DNA of 64,000 nucleotides from Phytopseudomonas seleniipraecipitans (GCF_900102335.1 NZ_FNBM01000001.1:620001-684000), one strand, 5' to 3'; shown: positions 45,238 to 56,747, numbered from the stretch's first letter. Notes: generated from the letters alone by a model not told the origin. A program made the numbers and translations.

Positions 45238-46089
45238 ATGGCTGCATTGCAGGTTGGTACCGTCGAGGCGATCAAGAACAATCAGGCGCAACTGCTCAGC
45301 GAATGGATCCAGGCCCTGGAAGCGAGCGGCTCGACCCGCAATCTCAAGGAGCAGGATCTGCAGCAGCAGGCCGCAGAGTTTCTGCAGTTGGCGGTGGCAG
45401 GCCTCGAGAAAGGCAACGGCACCAGCGTAGCGGCTGCTGGCTGGGAAGAGTCTCGCCAGTTTCTGGAGCGCCTGTCGTCCAGCCGTGCGCTGCTTGGTCA
45501 TGATTCCCAACAGACCGCCAGTTTCATCTTTGCCTTGAAGGGACCGTTGTTCTCGCTGCTGCAGCGCCAATACCAGACGCAGCCCGAAGCGCTGGCGCAG
45601 CAGTTGTGGGAAGTGTCCGAGCTGTTCGACAGCTTCGGTATGCACACCATCCGCACCTTCCAGAAATCCCGTGAAGCAGTGATCAAGCGTCAGCAGGAAG
45701 AGCTGCTGGAGCTGTCCACCCCGGTGGTCAAACTGTGGGACGGCGTACTGGCACTGCCAATGATCGGCACCCTCGACTCGCAACGCACCCAAGTGGTCAT
45801 GGAGTCGCTGCTGCAGCGCATCGTCGACACCGGCTCGGAAATCGCCATCATTGACATCACCGGTGTGCCGACCGTTGACACCCTGGTTGCCCAGCACCTG
45901 TTGAAAACGGTCACGGCGATTCGTCTGATGGGCGCTGACTGCATCATCAGCGGCGTGCGCCCGCAAATTGCCCAGACCATCGTGCACCTCGGCCTCGACT
46001 TGCAGGGCGTGGTGACCAAAGCCAACCTGGCCGACGCCCTCAAGCTGGCCCTGAGCCGCCTGGGCGTGACCCTCAGCAAAGTAGGCTGA
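45238..46089 (+). CDS. RsbR-like stressosome protein (RsbRD N-terminus + STAS)
   Basis: 283 aa. Residues about 10-150 form an RsbRD-type helical sensor domain, not the haem globin seen in other stressosomes. The STAS domain (about 160-275) has the pattern of RsbR: PVVKLWDGVLALPMIGTLDS then DITGVPTVDTLVAQHL. Ser181 and Thr215 align by eye with the phospho-sites Thr171 and Thr205 of B. subtilis RsbR. RsbR and RsbS build the stressosome shell that holds RsbT until stress. First gene of the operon. Confidence 0.88.
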   Translation: MAALQVGTVEAIKNNQAQLLSEWIQALEASGSTRNLKEQDLQQQAAEFLQLAVAGLEKGNGTSVAAAGWEESRQFLERLSSSRALLGHDSQQTASFIFALKGPLFSLLQRQYQTQPEALAQQLWEVSELFDSFGMHTIRTFQKSREAVIKRQQEELLELSTPVVKLWDGVLALPMIGTLDSQRTQVVMESLLQRIVDTGSEIAIIDITGVPTVDTLVAQHLLKTVTAIRLMGADCIISGVRPQIAQTIVHLGLDLQGVVTKANLADALKLALSRLGVTLSKVG

Positions 46090-46093
46090 CACG

Positions 46094-46456
46094 ATGGAAC
46101 GCATTCCGATTTTGCAAATGGGCGAGTTCCTGTTGGTGACCATTCAGGTCGATATGCATGACCAACTCGCGCTGACCTTGCAGGACGATCTGTCCGAGCT
46201 GATCAGTAAGACGTCGGCTCGCGGTGTGCTGATCGACATTTCCGCGCTGGACATGGTGGATTCGTTCATCGGCCGGATGATTGGCACCATCTCCGGCCTG
46301 TCCAGGATCATGGACGCCGAAACCATGCTGGTTGGCATGCAACCAGCCGTGGCGATCACCCTGGTGGAGCTGGGCATGACATTGCCCGGCGTCAGCACGG
46401 CGCTGAACGTCGACCGCGGCATGAAACTGCTGCGGGAACGAGTAGCCCAGCGATGA
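46094..46456 (+). CDS. rsbS: RsbS-like stressosome scaffold (single STAS domain)
   Basis: 120 aa, one STAS domain. The conserved LIDISALDMVDSFIGRMIG contains Ser57, the position phosphorylated by RsbT in B. subtilis RsbS (Ser59). The start follows the RsbR stop by 4 bases and its stop overlaps RsbT. It forms the stressosome core with RsbR. Confidence 0.9.
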   Translation: MERIPILQMGEFLLVTIQVDMHDQLALTLQDDLSELISKTSARGVLIDISALDMVDSFIGRMIGTISGLSRIMDAETMLVGMQPAVAITLVELGMTLPGVSTALNVDRGMKLLRERVAQR

Positions 46457-46857
46457 TCGTGCGCAGCAGTGGTACCCAACCGATCAATATCGAGCAGGAC
46501 GTGGTACTGGCGCGCCAGACCGCGCGCAAACTGGCCAGCGAATGCGGCATGCGCTTGATCGACCTGACCAAGCTGGTCACCGCCGTCAGCGAGCTGGCGC
46601 GTAATACCATGGTCTACGGGGGTGGCGGGGATATGGACTGGCAGGTGCTCGAAGACAGCACTCGAGTGGGCCTGCGCCTGACGTTCCGCGACGAGGGCCC
46701 CGGTATTCCCGATTTGAAACTGGCCATGACCGATGGCTGGACCTCAGGCAACGGCCTGGGGCTTGGATTGACGGGCGCCAAGCGCCTGGTCGATGAATTT
46801 GAACTGGATACCGCGCCTGATCAGGGCACACGCATCACGATCACTCGATGGACATGA
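46453..46857 (+). CDS. rsbT: RsbT-like switch kinase
   Basis: 134-aa GHKL-type serine/threonine kinase with the N box ELARNTMVYGGGG, the G1 box DEGPGIPD and the G2 box GLGLGLTGAKRL. RsbT phosphorylates RsbS/RsbR when stress is sensed and then leaves the complex to act on a downstream target. In Firmicutes that target is RsbU; here the next gene (SpoIIE-type phosphatase) and the kinases that follow are candidates. It overlaps both neighbours. Confidence 0.9.
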   Translation: MIVRSSGTQPINIEQDVVLARQTARKLASECGMRLIDLTKLVTAVSELARNTMVYGGGGDMDWQVLEDSTRVGLRLTFRDEGPGIPDLKLAMTDGWTSGNGLGLGLTGAKRLVDEFELDTAPDQGTRITITRWT

Positions 46858-47864
46858 TTATCAGGGGCAGCCTGACTCACGTGCTGCCCATCGACGACGT
46901 CAGCCAGGTTGGCCACGCTCGACGTACTGCGCAAAAGCTGGCCGAGAAACACGGTTTCGATGAGCGCGATGCCGGCCGCGTTGCCCTGGTCACCACCGAG
47001 CTGGCAAGCAACCTGCTCAAGCATGCCGGCCGCGGCGAGCTGCATGTGCGCGTATTGCCACGCCTGCAAGGTGGCGGTATCGAAGTGCTCACGGTGGATC
47101 GAGGTAAAGGTTTTGACCTGAATGCCTGCCTGGCCGATGGTTATTCAACCGGCGGCACTCAAGGCATCGGCCTTGGTGCCGTGTCGCGCCAGGCCCAGGT
47201 CTTCGATGCCTATGCCGACGCCCGCGGCGCTGTGTTGCTGGCGCGTTTTTACCCACGAACGGACACGCAGCCGGATTGGCGTTTCGGCGTCAGCCAACAC
47301 TCGCTGCACGATGATCCGGCCTGCGGCGATACCTGGCTGCTGGCGGCCAATGACACGGGCATCAGCGCGCTGATCATCGATGGTCTCGGCCATGGCGAAG
47401 AAGCCGAGCGCGCGGCGCAGGCCGGCGAGAGTATGTTCGCGCTGGCGCCATTCAACGATCCGTTGCTGTTGCTCGAAGACATGCATCGGGCCATGCAGGG
47501 CTCCCGAGGCGGTGCAGTTGCCATCGCTCAGGCACGGCTGGACAGTGGCAGCCTGCGTTTCGTGGGCGTCGGCAATATCAGCGCCAGCGTGCTCAGCGCT
47601 GAAAAGTCCCGCGGCATGGCATCGCACCCCGGCATCGTTGGTGGTCAATACCGAAAGGCGCAGCCATTTGACTACGACGGGATCAGTGGCCAGTTGCTGA
47701 TCATGCACACGGACGGCCTGCAGTCGCGCTGGAGCGTGAAAGATTATCCCGGCCTGGTGCACTGCCATCCTGCGGTGATCGCCGCCGTGCTGCACCGTGA
47801 TTTCTGCCGCGGTCGTGACGATGTCACGGTCGTGGTCATTGCCTTGGAGGCCGTCAATGGCTGA
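46848..47864 (+). CDS. RsbX-like protein: HATPase plus SpoIIE phosphatase domain
   Basis: 338 aa. The N-terminal part (about 1-130) has a second GHKL ATPase region with ELASNLLKHAGRGEL and DRGKGF. The C-terminal part (about 140-335) is a SpoIIE/PP2C-type phosphatase with metal Asp residues in IIDGLGHGEEAERAA, MHTDGLQSRW and GRDDVTVVVI. In B. subtilis RsbX (phosphatase only) resets the stressosome; this fused form could do both kinase-like and phosphatase tasks. The gene overlaps rsbT and the following histidine kinase. Confidence 0.85.
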   Translation: MDMIIRGSLTHVLPIDDVSQVGHARRTAQKLAEKHGFDERDAGRVALVTTELASNLLKHAGRGELHVRVLPRLQGGGIEVLTVDRGKGFDLNACLADGYSTGGTQGIGLGAVSRQAQVFDAYADARGAVLLARFYPRTDTQPDWRFGVSQHSLHDDPACGDTWLLAANDTGISALIIDGLGHGEEAERAAQAGESMFALAPFNDPLLLLEDMHRAMQGSRGGAVAIAQARLDSGSLRFVGVGNISASVLSAEKSRGMASHPGIVGGQYRKAQPFDYDGISGQLLIMHTDGLQSRWSVKDYPGLVHCHPAVIAAVLHRDFCRGRDDVTVVVIALEAVNG

Positions 47865-48732
47865 ATCCACCGACTTGAGCCACGCCGACCAGGCCGCATT
47901 GATCGCACGACTGCAGAGCGAAAGCGCGGCGCTGCGCGATGAACTCGAGGAAACCAATCAGGGCGTGCTGGCGCTTTATGCCGAGCTGGACAATCAGGCT
48001 GATGAGTTGCGCCAGGCATCGGATCTGAAAAGCCGCTTTCTGTCCTATATGAGCCACGAGTTTCGCACGCCGCTGGGCTCGATCCTGAGCATCACCAGCC
48101 TGCTCACCGACGAACTCGACGGGCCGTTGAGTGAGGAGCAGCACCGCCAGGTGGCGTTCGTCAGCACCGCCGCGCGCGAGCTGAGCGACATGGTCGACGA
48201 CTTGCTCGACCTGGCCAAGATCGAGGCCGGGCGGATCAACATTTCGCCGGCGTGGTTCGACATGCTGGACCTGTTCTCTGCGCTGCGCGGCATGTTCCGA
48301 CCGATCGTCAACGCCAGTGCCGTGGACCTTATTTTCGAGGAGCCGGTGGGGCTGCCGCGGCTGTTCACCGATGACAAGAAGCTCGCGCAGATCCTGCGCA
48401 ATTTCATTGCCAATTCGCTGAAGTTCACTGCCCGCGGTGAGGTGAGGATTTCTGCACGACGAGAAGGCGAAGACAAAATCCGCTTCGCCGTCAGCGACAC
48501 TGGAATTGGTATCGCACCAGAGCTGCACGGCACGCTGTTCGAGGATTTTTCGCAGATCGACTCGCCGCTGCAGAAACGCTTGCGCGGTACTGGTTTGGGG
48601 CTGTCGCTGTGCAAGCGTTTTGCTGAGCTGCTCGGCGGCGAGGTGGGTGTGGAAAGCACGCCGGGCGTGGGGTCGGTATTTTTCGTGGTGATCCCCCTGG
48701 CGCTCGCTCAGGAGCCGCCCCATGAAGCCTGA
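47857..48732 (+). CDS. Histidine kinase of the stressosome operon
   Basis: 291 aa from the ATG at 47857, overlapping the previous stop. No membrane segment. An N-terminal coiled coil (about 12-60) precedes the HisKA helix SHEFRTPLGSIL and HATPase boxes NSLKFTA, DTGIGIAPE and GTGLGLSLCKRF. There is no sensor domain, so it may be signalled through the upstream stressosome proteins. It is followed at once by a hybrid kinase in overlapping frame. Confidence 0.92.
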   Translation: MAESTDLSHADQAALIARLQSESAALRDELEETNQGVLALYAELDNQADELRQASDLKSRFLSYMSHEFRTPLGSILSITSLLTDELDGPLSEEQHRQVAFVSTAARELSDMVDDLLDLAKIEAGRINISPAWFDMLDLFSALRGMFRPIVNASAVDLIFEEPVGLPRLFTDDKKLAQILRNFIANSLKFTARGEVRISARREGEDKIRFAVSDTGIGIAPELHGTLFEDFSQIDSPLQKRLRGTGLGLSLCKRFAELLGGEVGVESTPGVGSVFFVVIPLALAQEPPHEA

Positions 48733-50665
48733 TCTGCGCCTGCTGATCGTCGATGACAACGTCGCCACCCGCTATGCGTTGCGCAGGCGCCTGGAGCGCC
48801 ATGGCTACCTGGTCGCGGAAGCCGGCACGGGCACCGATGGCCTGGCAATGATCCGCAGCGAGACGCCGGATGCGCTGATTCTCGACGTCAACCTGCCCGA
48901 CATGAGCGGCTTCGACATCGTGCGTATTCTGCGTGCGGAGCCCGGTACTGCGTTGTTGCCGGTGATCCACGTATCGGCGGCATCGATCCATACCGGCGAT
49001 ATCATCACCGGTCTGAACGCCGGCGCCGACGCCTACCTGGTCCACCCGGTGGACGCGGACGTGCTGCTGGCGACGTTGCGCACCCTGCTGCGCGTGCGCG
49101 ACACGGAAAATGCGCTGCGCCAGAGCGAGGCGCGCTTTCGCGAGATTTTCGCCAACGTCTCGGCACCCATCGCCGTGCTCGATTCCAGCCTCAAGGTGCA
49201 CGAGTGCAACCACGCCTTCGCGCAACTGATCGAGGACGATCCCGACTCGCGCATTCTCGACGAATGCTTTGCGGAGGATCAGGCCGAGCTGCTCGAAGAG
49301 CTGCGGCTGCGGCTAAAGGCCGGTGAGCGCTGGAAGGGCTCGCTGAACATGCGCGTTCGGGGCGACATGCGCGAGACCGAGTGGCAGATATCGCCTTATC
49401 ACACCCCTGAACTGAGCCTGGTGTTCGTTGAGGATGTGACCGAGCACCGGCGCCGTGAACGCCTGCACTTGGCGCAACTGGATGACGCGACCAGCAAGCT
49501 GGCCATGGAAATCGCCGAACGTGCGCGTACCGAGGCGCAGCTGCTGCAGGTACAGAAAATGGAGGCGCTGGGTAACCTTACCGGAGGTATCGCTCACGAC
49601 TTCAACAACATGCTCACGGGCATCATCACCAGCCTCGAACTGATCCAGAAACGCGTCTCCGAGCAGCGCCTGGATCGCGTGCAGTTGTACGCCGAAGCGG
49701 CATTGAACTCGGCAATGAGCGCAGCCGCGCTGACCCATCGCCTGCTGGCGTTCGCCCGCAAGCAGCCGCTCGACAACCAGGCGGTCGACGTCAACGAGCG
49801 CGTGCGCTCGCTGGAAGAGATGCTGGTGCGCACCATCGGCGAGCGAATCACGCTTACGCTGGAGCTGACCGGTAAGCCGGCAATCGCGCTGGTGGACCCC
49901 AGTCAGTTGGAAAGCGCCGTCCTCAACCTGGTCATCAACGCCCGGGATGCCTTGCCCCAGGGCGGCAATATCTGGGTCAACACGTATACCGCTCACTCCC
50001 ACGGCGATCCCAATCTCGCCGATGGGATCTACGTGGCGCTTTCCGTGCGCGACGATGGCACAGGTATCGACCACCACCTGATCGACAAGGTGTTCGATCC
50101 GTTCTTCACCACCAAACCGGTTGGCCAGGGTACGGGCCTTGGGCTGTCGACCATCTATGGTTTCGCGCGTCAATCCGGCGGTAACGCGAGTATTCGCAGC
50201 ACCACCCGGCGCGGTACTGAAGTGACCATCATGCTGCCGGCCAGCAGTGAGCTTGTGGTGGCCGAGAGCGTGGTCGAGCTGGTTGAGCACCGCGGCGCCG
50301 GGCAACATGTGCTGATCGTCGAAGACGTGGCCACAGTGCGTGTGTTCGCCGCGGAAGTGCTGGAAGAGGCCGGTTACCGCTGCACCCAGGCCCCGGATGT
50401 GGAGACTGCACTCACTCATTTGCACAGTGATGTGGCGATCGATCTGTTGCTCACCGACGTGGGCCTGCCGCGCATGGATGGCCGTGAGCTGGCGCAGACG
50501 GCGCGCACATTGAGGCCGGCGCTGCCGGTTCTGTTCATGACCGGCTACGCCGAAAACGCCCTCAATCGCCAACAGTTTCTCGATATCGGCATGGACCTGA
50601 TGACCAAGCCATTCAAGATGAATGAGCTGCTCGAGAAAGTGAGTCGCTCGCTGCCCGAGCACTGA
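48722..50665 (+). CDS. Hybrid sensor: REC - PAS - histidine kinase - REC
   Basis: 647 aa. The N-terminal receiver has phospho-acceptor Asp55 (ALILDVNLPD), but the conserved Lys near 109 is His (AYLVHPV). A PAS domain (about 135-240) precedes the HisKA with His292 (TGGIAHDFNNML), the HATPase (FDPFFTTKPVGQGTGLGLST) and a second receiver with Asp579 (LLLTDVGLPRMDG). It overlaps the previous kinase stop. Two receivers and one kinase core allow a phosphorelay inside the operon; the final output is not in the window. Confidence 0.92.
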   Translation: MKPDLRLLIVDDNVATRYALRRRLERHGYLVAEAGTGTDGLAMIRSETPDALILDVNLPDMSGFDIVRILRAEPGTALLPVIHVSAASIHTGDIITGLNAGADAYLVHPVDADVLLATLRTLLRVRDTENALRQSEARFREIFANVSAPIAVLDSSLKVHECNHAFAQLIEDDPDSRILDECFAEDQAELLEELRLRLKAGERWKGSLNMRVRGDMRETEWQISPYHTPELSLVFVEDVTEHRRRERLHLAQLDDATSKLAMEIAERARTEAQLLQVQKMEALGNLTGGIAHDFNNMLTGIITSLELIQKRVSEQRLDRVQLYAEAALNSAMSAAALTHRLLAFARKQPLDNQAVDVNERVRSLEEMLVRTIGERITLTLELTGKPAIALVDPSQLESAVLNLVINARDALPQGGNIWVNTYTAHSHGDPNLADGIYVALSVRDDGTGIDHHLIDKVFDPFFTTKPVGQGTGLGLSTIYGFARQSGGNASIRSTTRRGTEVTIMLPASSELVVAESVVELVEHRGAGQHVLIVEDVATVRVFAAEVLEEAGYRCTQAPDVETALTHLHSDVAIDLLLTDVGLPRMDGRELAQTARTLRPALPVLFMTGYAENALNRQQFLDIGMDLMTKPFKMNELLEKVSRSLPEH

Positions 50666-50856
50666 GCCGGCTGTCGGGGCCGCAACAGAGGTCGGCTATC
50701 GCCGGTTTACCGCTGCCTGACCGGCTGAAAGCCTACCGGCGCCGCCCCGGTCGTGCAGCAGGCGAAACGTGCAGGAAAAAGCCGCTGCGCCAGTAGCAAA
50801 AAGCCGCATTACGGGCTTCAATAGCGGCGCTTCGCTCTCTTTTTCCTGCCTGCTCG

Positions 50857-53328
<2,472 letters not shown>

Positions 53329-53351
53329 AGAGATTGCCTGCAAGGTCGGCC

Positions 53352-53738
53352 TCAAGCCTGTTCCTGGCGGCCCGTGGCGAAGTACAGCTCGAGCAGTTTG
53401 CGCGTGGGCTTTTTCACTGCCTTGTCCAGGTCGACGGAAGAAAACCAGCGGCAGTCGGCTATTTCATTCCTAGGCGTGGCGCTCAGCGCGTCCGCTACGG
53501 TGGCGCGGAAAACGTGATGAGGACGGCTATCGAATTCGTGCAGCGCAAGGAACTCTAGGACGTCGGTGTCCAGCCCGGTTTCTTCGGACAGTTCACGCAG
53601 AGCGGCTTGCGCCGGGCCCTCATTGGCTTCGATCTTGCCTCCCGGCAAGGTCCATTTCGCTTGTGCTTTGCGCACGAGCAATACCTTGTCCTGCTGCTGG
53701 CAGATCACGGTGGCGCGGTGTTTGGCGGTTTTGATCAT
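53352..53738 (-). CDS. NUDIX hydrolase
   Basis: 128 aa. The Nudix box GGKIEANEGPAQAALRELSEETG is complete (G-x5-E-x7-REUXEEXGU). A small single-domain enzyme of the MutT/ADP-ribose type that hydrolyses a nucleotide diphosphate derivative; the exact substrate cannot be told. It is convergent with the hybrid kinase gene. Confidence 0.9.
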   Translation of the reverse strand: MIKTAKHRATVICQQQDKVLLVRKAQAKWTLPGGKIEANEGPAQAALRELSEETGLDTDVLEFLALHEFDSRPHHVFRATVADALSATPRNEIADCRWFSSVDLDKAVKKPTRKLLELYFATGRQEQA

Positions 53739-54215
53739 CGGTGTCCCAACGCTTCTGCATCTGAAGATAAAGGGCGTTGGAGGGGCGAAAAGTTCGGACT
53801 TTTTGACCAGCGACCTTTACGGCCATCGCATCCTCGATAACCGCATGGCAGAGCCATGCATCGATCATTCCACAATGACCGGATGGGAACGTGTCGAAGG
53901 CGTCACGCTGTAGCAAGACGGTGGTAGCCGCTTGTACATATAAACGACCAAATCGGCAAACCGAGCCTCGGTTAAAGCTCGGAATCGCGACACGCTCGCA
54001 TTCAACTCCACGGCCAAACATGACAATTCCTGACTCGACTTTGGTCCGGCGTTGGCAACGGCCTGCATGGACGAGTCGCGAACGCGACCTGATTGCGATC
54101 CATTTCCCAGGTGGTCTGACAGTGCCGACGAAGTATCTGCGGTAGCGCGGCCTCGCCGGGGAGGGCAGCGGTGCCCTCTAAGGGGTGGCGGCGTGGCGTG
54201 CGCTATAGGCCGTTA
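53739..54215. other. Gene-poor interval with a possible chemoreceptor remnant
   Basis: No convincing gene. On the minus strand near 53965-54060 a short frame reads SSQELSCLAVELNASVSRFR, which resembles the last residues of many Pseudomonas methyl-accepting chemotaxis proteins. No chemoreceptor sequence was found before it, so at most a 3' remnant is present. Confidence 0.25.
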
Positions 54216-54617
54216 TTAAAAGGGCAGGCGTTTGCCAAAGGCGATGCGGCCGGGACCGCCGATCAGCAACGTGGTGAAAAGGATGGCCAGTAACCAGGCG
54301 AATTGGCCTTCACCGAGGCTCCATTCGGGGTGCACGAGCACCAGCGATACCAGCAATACCGCCAGTATGGGCAGGGTGGCGAGGCGCGTGAACGGACCGA
54401 GGATGATCAGCAGCGGACACAACACTTCAGCAAATATGGCCAGGCATAGCGTAACCGAGGGCCCCAGGCCCAGCGGGTCTTCGATCAGGGTCAGTTCCGC
54501 CTGCATGTTCAGCAGCTTCGGCAGGCCATGAACGGCGAGCAGCAGCAGGCTGCCGCTGATACGTAGAAAGAGCAGCGCCCAGTCGCTGCGGTCACGGGCC
54601 GGGTTGGCTGCGTGCAT
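54216..54617 (-). CDS. DoxX-family membrane protein
   Basis: 133 aa with four membrane helices (about 13-32, 52-72, 77-96 and 103-123). The family pattern GSLLLLAVHGLPKLLN at the start of the first helix and the later LGPFTRLATLPIL segment match DoxX proteins, some of which take part in thiol or oxidative stress defence. It is divergent from hydrolase copy 2, and the CGTTC/GAACG dyad is in the gap, 115 bases before its start. Confidence 0.85.
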   Translation of the reverse strand: MHAANPARDRSDWALLFLRISGSLLLLAVHGLPKLLNMQAELTLIEDPLGLGPSVTLCLAIFAEVLCPLLIILGPFTRLATLPILAVLLVSLVLVHPEWSLGEGQFAWLLAILFTTLLIGGPGRIAFGKRLPF

Positions 54618-54731
54618 GACAAAATCTCCAGTCGAAAAGAACCGTGACTGTGAGCTGGCAGCAGGGCGCCGTCTTGGATGGCTGTGCGGCTTTTTCGGCG
54701 TTTATTGCAAAGCACTGAAGCTGTCTTCTTT

Positions 54732-54749
54732 CGTTCCTTAAATAGAACG
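54732..54749. promoter_or_regulatory. Putative LysR-type dyad upstream of hydrolase copy 2
   Basis: CGTTCCTTAAATAGAACG: same half-sites and total length as 25821-25838. Only the central six bases and one flanking pair differ, as expected if the half-sites are under selection. Confidence 0.55.
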
Positions 54750-54883
54750 CTGTGGGCGATTTTTGCCGTCTGGTGCGCGAAGGGTGTCGAATTTAATCTT
54801 TGTCACATGCAGCGACAACTGCACGACACCCATCAATTCCAGCCGAACGAATCGGCAGCCCACTGAAAATCGAGGACCGCGCC

Positions 54884-55516
54884 ATGACCACTTCCTACAC
54901 CTACAACCGTCTGGACAAAGACAACGCTGCCGTTCTGCTGGTTGATCATCAAGCCGGTCTGCTCTCTCTGGTGCGCGATATCGAGCCGGACAAGTTCAAG
55001 AACAACGTGCTGGCCCTGGCTGACTTGGCCAAGTTCTTCAACCTGCCGACCATCCTCACTACCAGCTTCGAAACTGGCCCCAACGGCCCGCTGGTACCCG
55101 AGCTGAAGGCGATGTTCCCGGACGCGCCGTACATTGCTCGCCCTGGCCAGATCAACGCCTGGGACAACGAAGATTTCGTCAAGGCGATCAAGGCCACCGG
55201 CAAGAAGCAGCTGATCATCGCCGGCGTGGTGACCGAAGTCTGCGTGGCGTTCCCGGCGCTCTCGGCCCTGGAAGAAGGCTTTGATGTGTTCGTGGTGACC
55301 GATGCCTCGGGCACGTTCAATCAGATCACCCGTGACGCCGCCTGGAACCGCATGTCGGCAGCCGGTGCGCAACTGATGAACTGGTTCGGCGTGGCGTGTG
55401 AGCTGCACCGCGACTGGCGCAATGATGTGGAAGGGCTGGCGAAGATCTGCTCCGACCACATCCCTGACTACCGCAACCTGATGACCAGCTACAACGCGCT
55501 GACCAGCGGTAAATAA
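54884..55516 (+). CDS. Isochorismatase-fold cysteine hydrolase (YcaC-like), copy 2
   Basis: 210 aa. Identical to the protein at 25972 except for Glu to Ala in VPELKxMF, Ala to Ser in NRMxAAG, and two changes in the last four residues. The nucleophile Cys (VTEVCVAF) and Asp (LLVDHQAG) are kept, so both copies should be active. It has a DoxX gene as divergent neighbour instead of the LysR gene. The near-identity of protein, leader and dyad points to recent duplication or gene conversion. Confidence 0.92.
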   Translation: MTTSYTYNRLDKDNAAVLLVDHQAGLLSLVRDIEPDKFKNNVLALADLAKFFNLPTILTTSFETGPNGPLVPELKAMFPDAPYIARPGQINAWDNEDFVKAIKATGKKQLIIAGVVTEVCVAFPALSALEEGFDVFVVTDASGTFNQITRDAAWNRMSAAGAQLMNWFGVACELHRDWRNDVEGLAKICSDHIPDYRNLMTSYNALTSGK

Positions 55517-55529
55517 ACGCGATTGCGCT

Positions 55530-55560
55530 AAAAAGGGGATCTTTCGGGGTCCTTTTTTTT
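55530..55560 (+). terminator. Terminator after hydrolase copy 2
   Basis: AAAAAGG near 55530 and CCTTTTTTTT near 55551 pair around an imperfect stem, followed by eight T. Confidence 0.7.
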
Positions 55561-55885
55561 GCGCTTTTTTTTAGGAGGCCGCGGAAGTAGTGGCGTTTTA
55601 ATTGGCCAGGGTGTTTGGTGTGCACGCATAAGTAATGTGTACGCTGCTTATACAAATTATGCGGTGTCGATGAGTTTGGTTGGTGCGGTATGTACAGTTG
55701 GTCGTACAACTTGCTCAATGAGCAACTGCTGTCCAGTTATTTGTATAAGCTGCAGGCGCAGTTCTCGAGTAGTGTGTCGACGCAATCGGCTGAGCATTAA
55801 AAGACAGGGTGTTTGAAGCGGGGAAGTACAGGTATCGTTTAATGAACACAAGGCCCGCAAGCGCTGGGCCTTGGGTCAGCCCTGA
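55561..55885. other. Gene-free interval
   Basis: AT-rich, with no plausible gene. A hairpin AAGGCCC/GGGCCTT at 55850-55872 is placed to end the minus-strand KGG gene. Confidence 0.5.
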
Positions 55886-56062
55886 TCAGGATGAGCGCTT
55901 GCCGCCACCACCGTGGCTGTTCTGACCGCCTTTGCGGCCGGCTTCTGCAGCCTTTTGGCGGTCATTGGCGAAGTTTCCTCCGCTATGTTGACCCCCTTTA
56001 CGGCCCGCCTCGGATGCTTTTTGCCGATCATTAGCGAAGTTGCCAGGATTCTTGTGAGCCAT
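55886..56062 (-). CDS. Stress-induced KGG-repeat protein
   Basis: 58 aa, too short for usual ORF cut-offs. I read it from the reverse complement starting at the ATG at 56062 (AGGAATGAAAC upstream). It has two tandem repeats of about 20 residues, each GNFANDRQKAxEAGRKGGQ, then a Gly-rich tail. This is the KGG (Con-10/YmdF/GsiB-like) motif of small hydrophilic proteins made in stationary phase and stress. Function in the cell is not defined. It fits the stress character of its neighbours. Confidence 0.88.
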   Translation of the reverse strand: MAHKNPGNFANDRQKASEAGRKGGQHSGGNFANDRQKAAEAGRKGGQNSHGGGGKRSS

Positions 56063-56441
56063 GTTTCATTCCTCGTTAATTGTTTAGTGAGGCGGCGCCT
56101 CATGGATTACGAAGCGTATTGGCTGCTAATAGTTCGAGCGTTAGAGCAGCGGTGCCGATAAGTGGTAATTATCATATTGAAATAAGATCATTTTGATTGC
56201 ATTACTTGCCGCCATGATGGCGTGCAAAAAGCCATGCTATTTAATGTGCGTCTTGCAATTTGCAATGCGGATTTCCCTGGCTTTCTACTGTTTGAGCAGG
56301 GCGATATATGGCATTGCTAATGCATATCTGGATTTCGTGCGTCGAGTATCGAGGTGTCGAGCCGCTTCGTTATCACCACGCAGACACAGAGCGGAACCTG
56401 CGCTCGCCGATATTCAAGCCACTAAATCGAGGTGCGCTGTG
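56063..56441. other. Gene-free interval
   Basis: AT-rich stretch with the promoter of the KGG gene (minus strand) and of the DUF1652 gene (plus strand). I see no clear regulatory motif. A long in-frame extension of the next gene starting at 56193 has no ribosome site or conserved residues. Confidence 0.45.
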
Positions 56442-56708
56442 ATGATGTCTATTTTGGAACAGAGGCAGATCATCGAATCTGCCTTCCTGCCCCTGCAATG
56501 CAGATGCAGTATCGAGGCCGGTGACACCGTCGCCATTCAGATCCGCTCTCCGGAAGATGGTCAGGTGTTGTTGGACGTAGCGGGAATCGAGCGCTCGGAG
56601 CTGTCCAGCTCCCGAAGTATTTCTCAGCTGGTGCTGAGCCTGCGCCATCAATTAGGAAACCCTGGGCAGAGCATGGGGCAGCCGCAGCGCGCCAGCAGCT
56701 TCGTTTAG
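56442..56708 (+). CDS. DUF1652-family protein
   Basis: 88 aa from the ATG at 56442. The pattern EQRQIIESAFLPLQCRCSIEAGDTVAIQIRSPEDG, then LLDVAGIERSELSSSRSISQLVLSLRHQL, matches the DUF1652 family, which is almost confined to Pseudomonas and close relatives. Function unknown. A small acidic protein gene starts 39 bases after its stop. Confidence 0.88.
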   Translation: MMSILEQRQIIESAFLPLQCRCSIEAGDTVAIQIRSPEDGQVLLDVAGIERSELSSSRSISQLVLSLRHQLGNPGQSMGQPQRASSFV

Positions 56709-56747
56709 AACAGGCATTCAAGAAAACCAGTCAGTCGAGGTAACCCG

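Larger units (their letters stand above)
54732..55516 (+). repeat. Direct repeat, second copy of 25821-26604
   Basis: About 785 bases covering the upstream dyad, the 140-base leader and the whole hydrolase gene are nearly identical to 25821-26604, in the same orientation. The similarity stops at the stop codon on one side and at the CGTTC half-site on the other. Confidence 0.9.

Noticed and set aside
45238..46089. Haem-globin oxygen sensor in the stressosome RsbR, as in Vibrio
   Set aside because: The N-terminal domain fits the RsbRD helical pattern, and I see no globin proximal-His context.
49313..50662. 449-residue minus-strand frame opposite the hybrid kinase
   Set aside because: Antisense shadow with composition typical of complementary high-GC codons.
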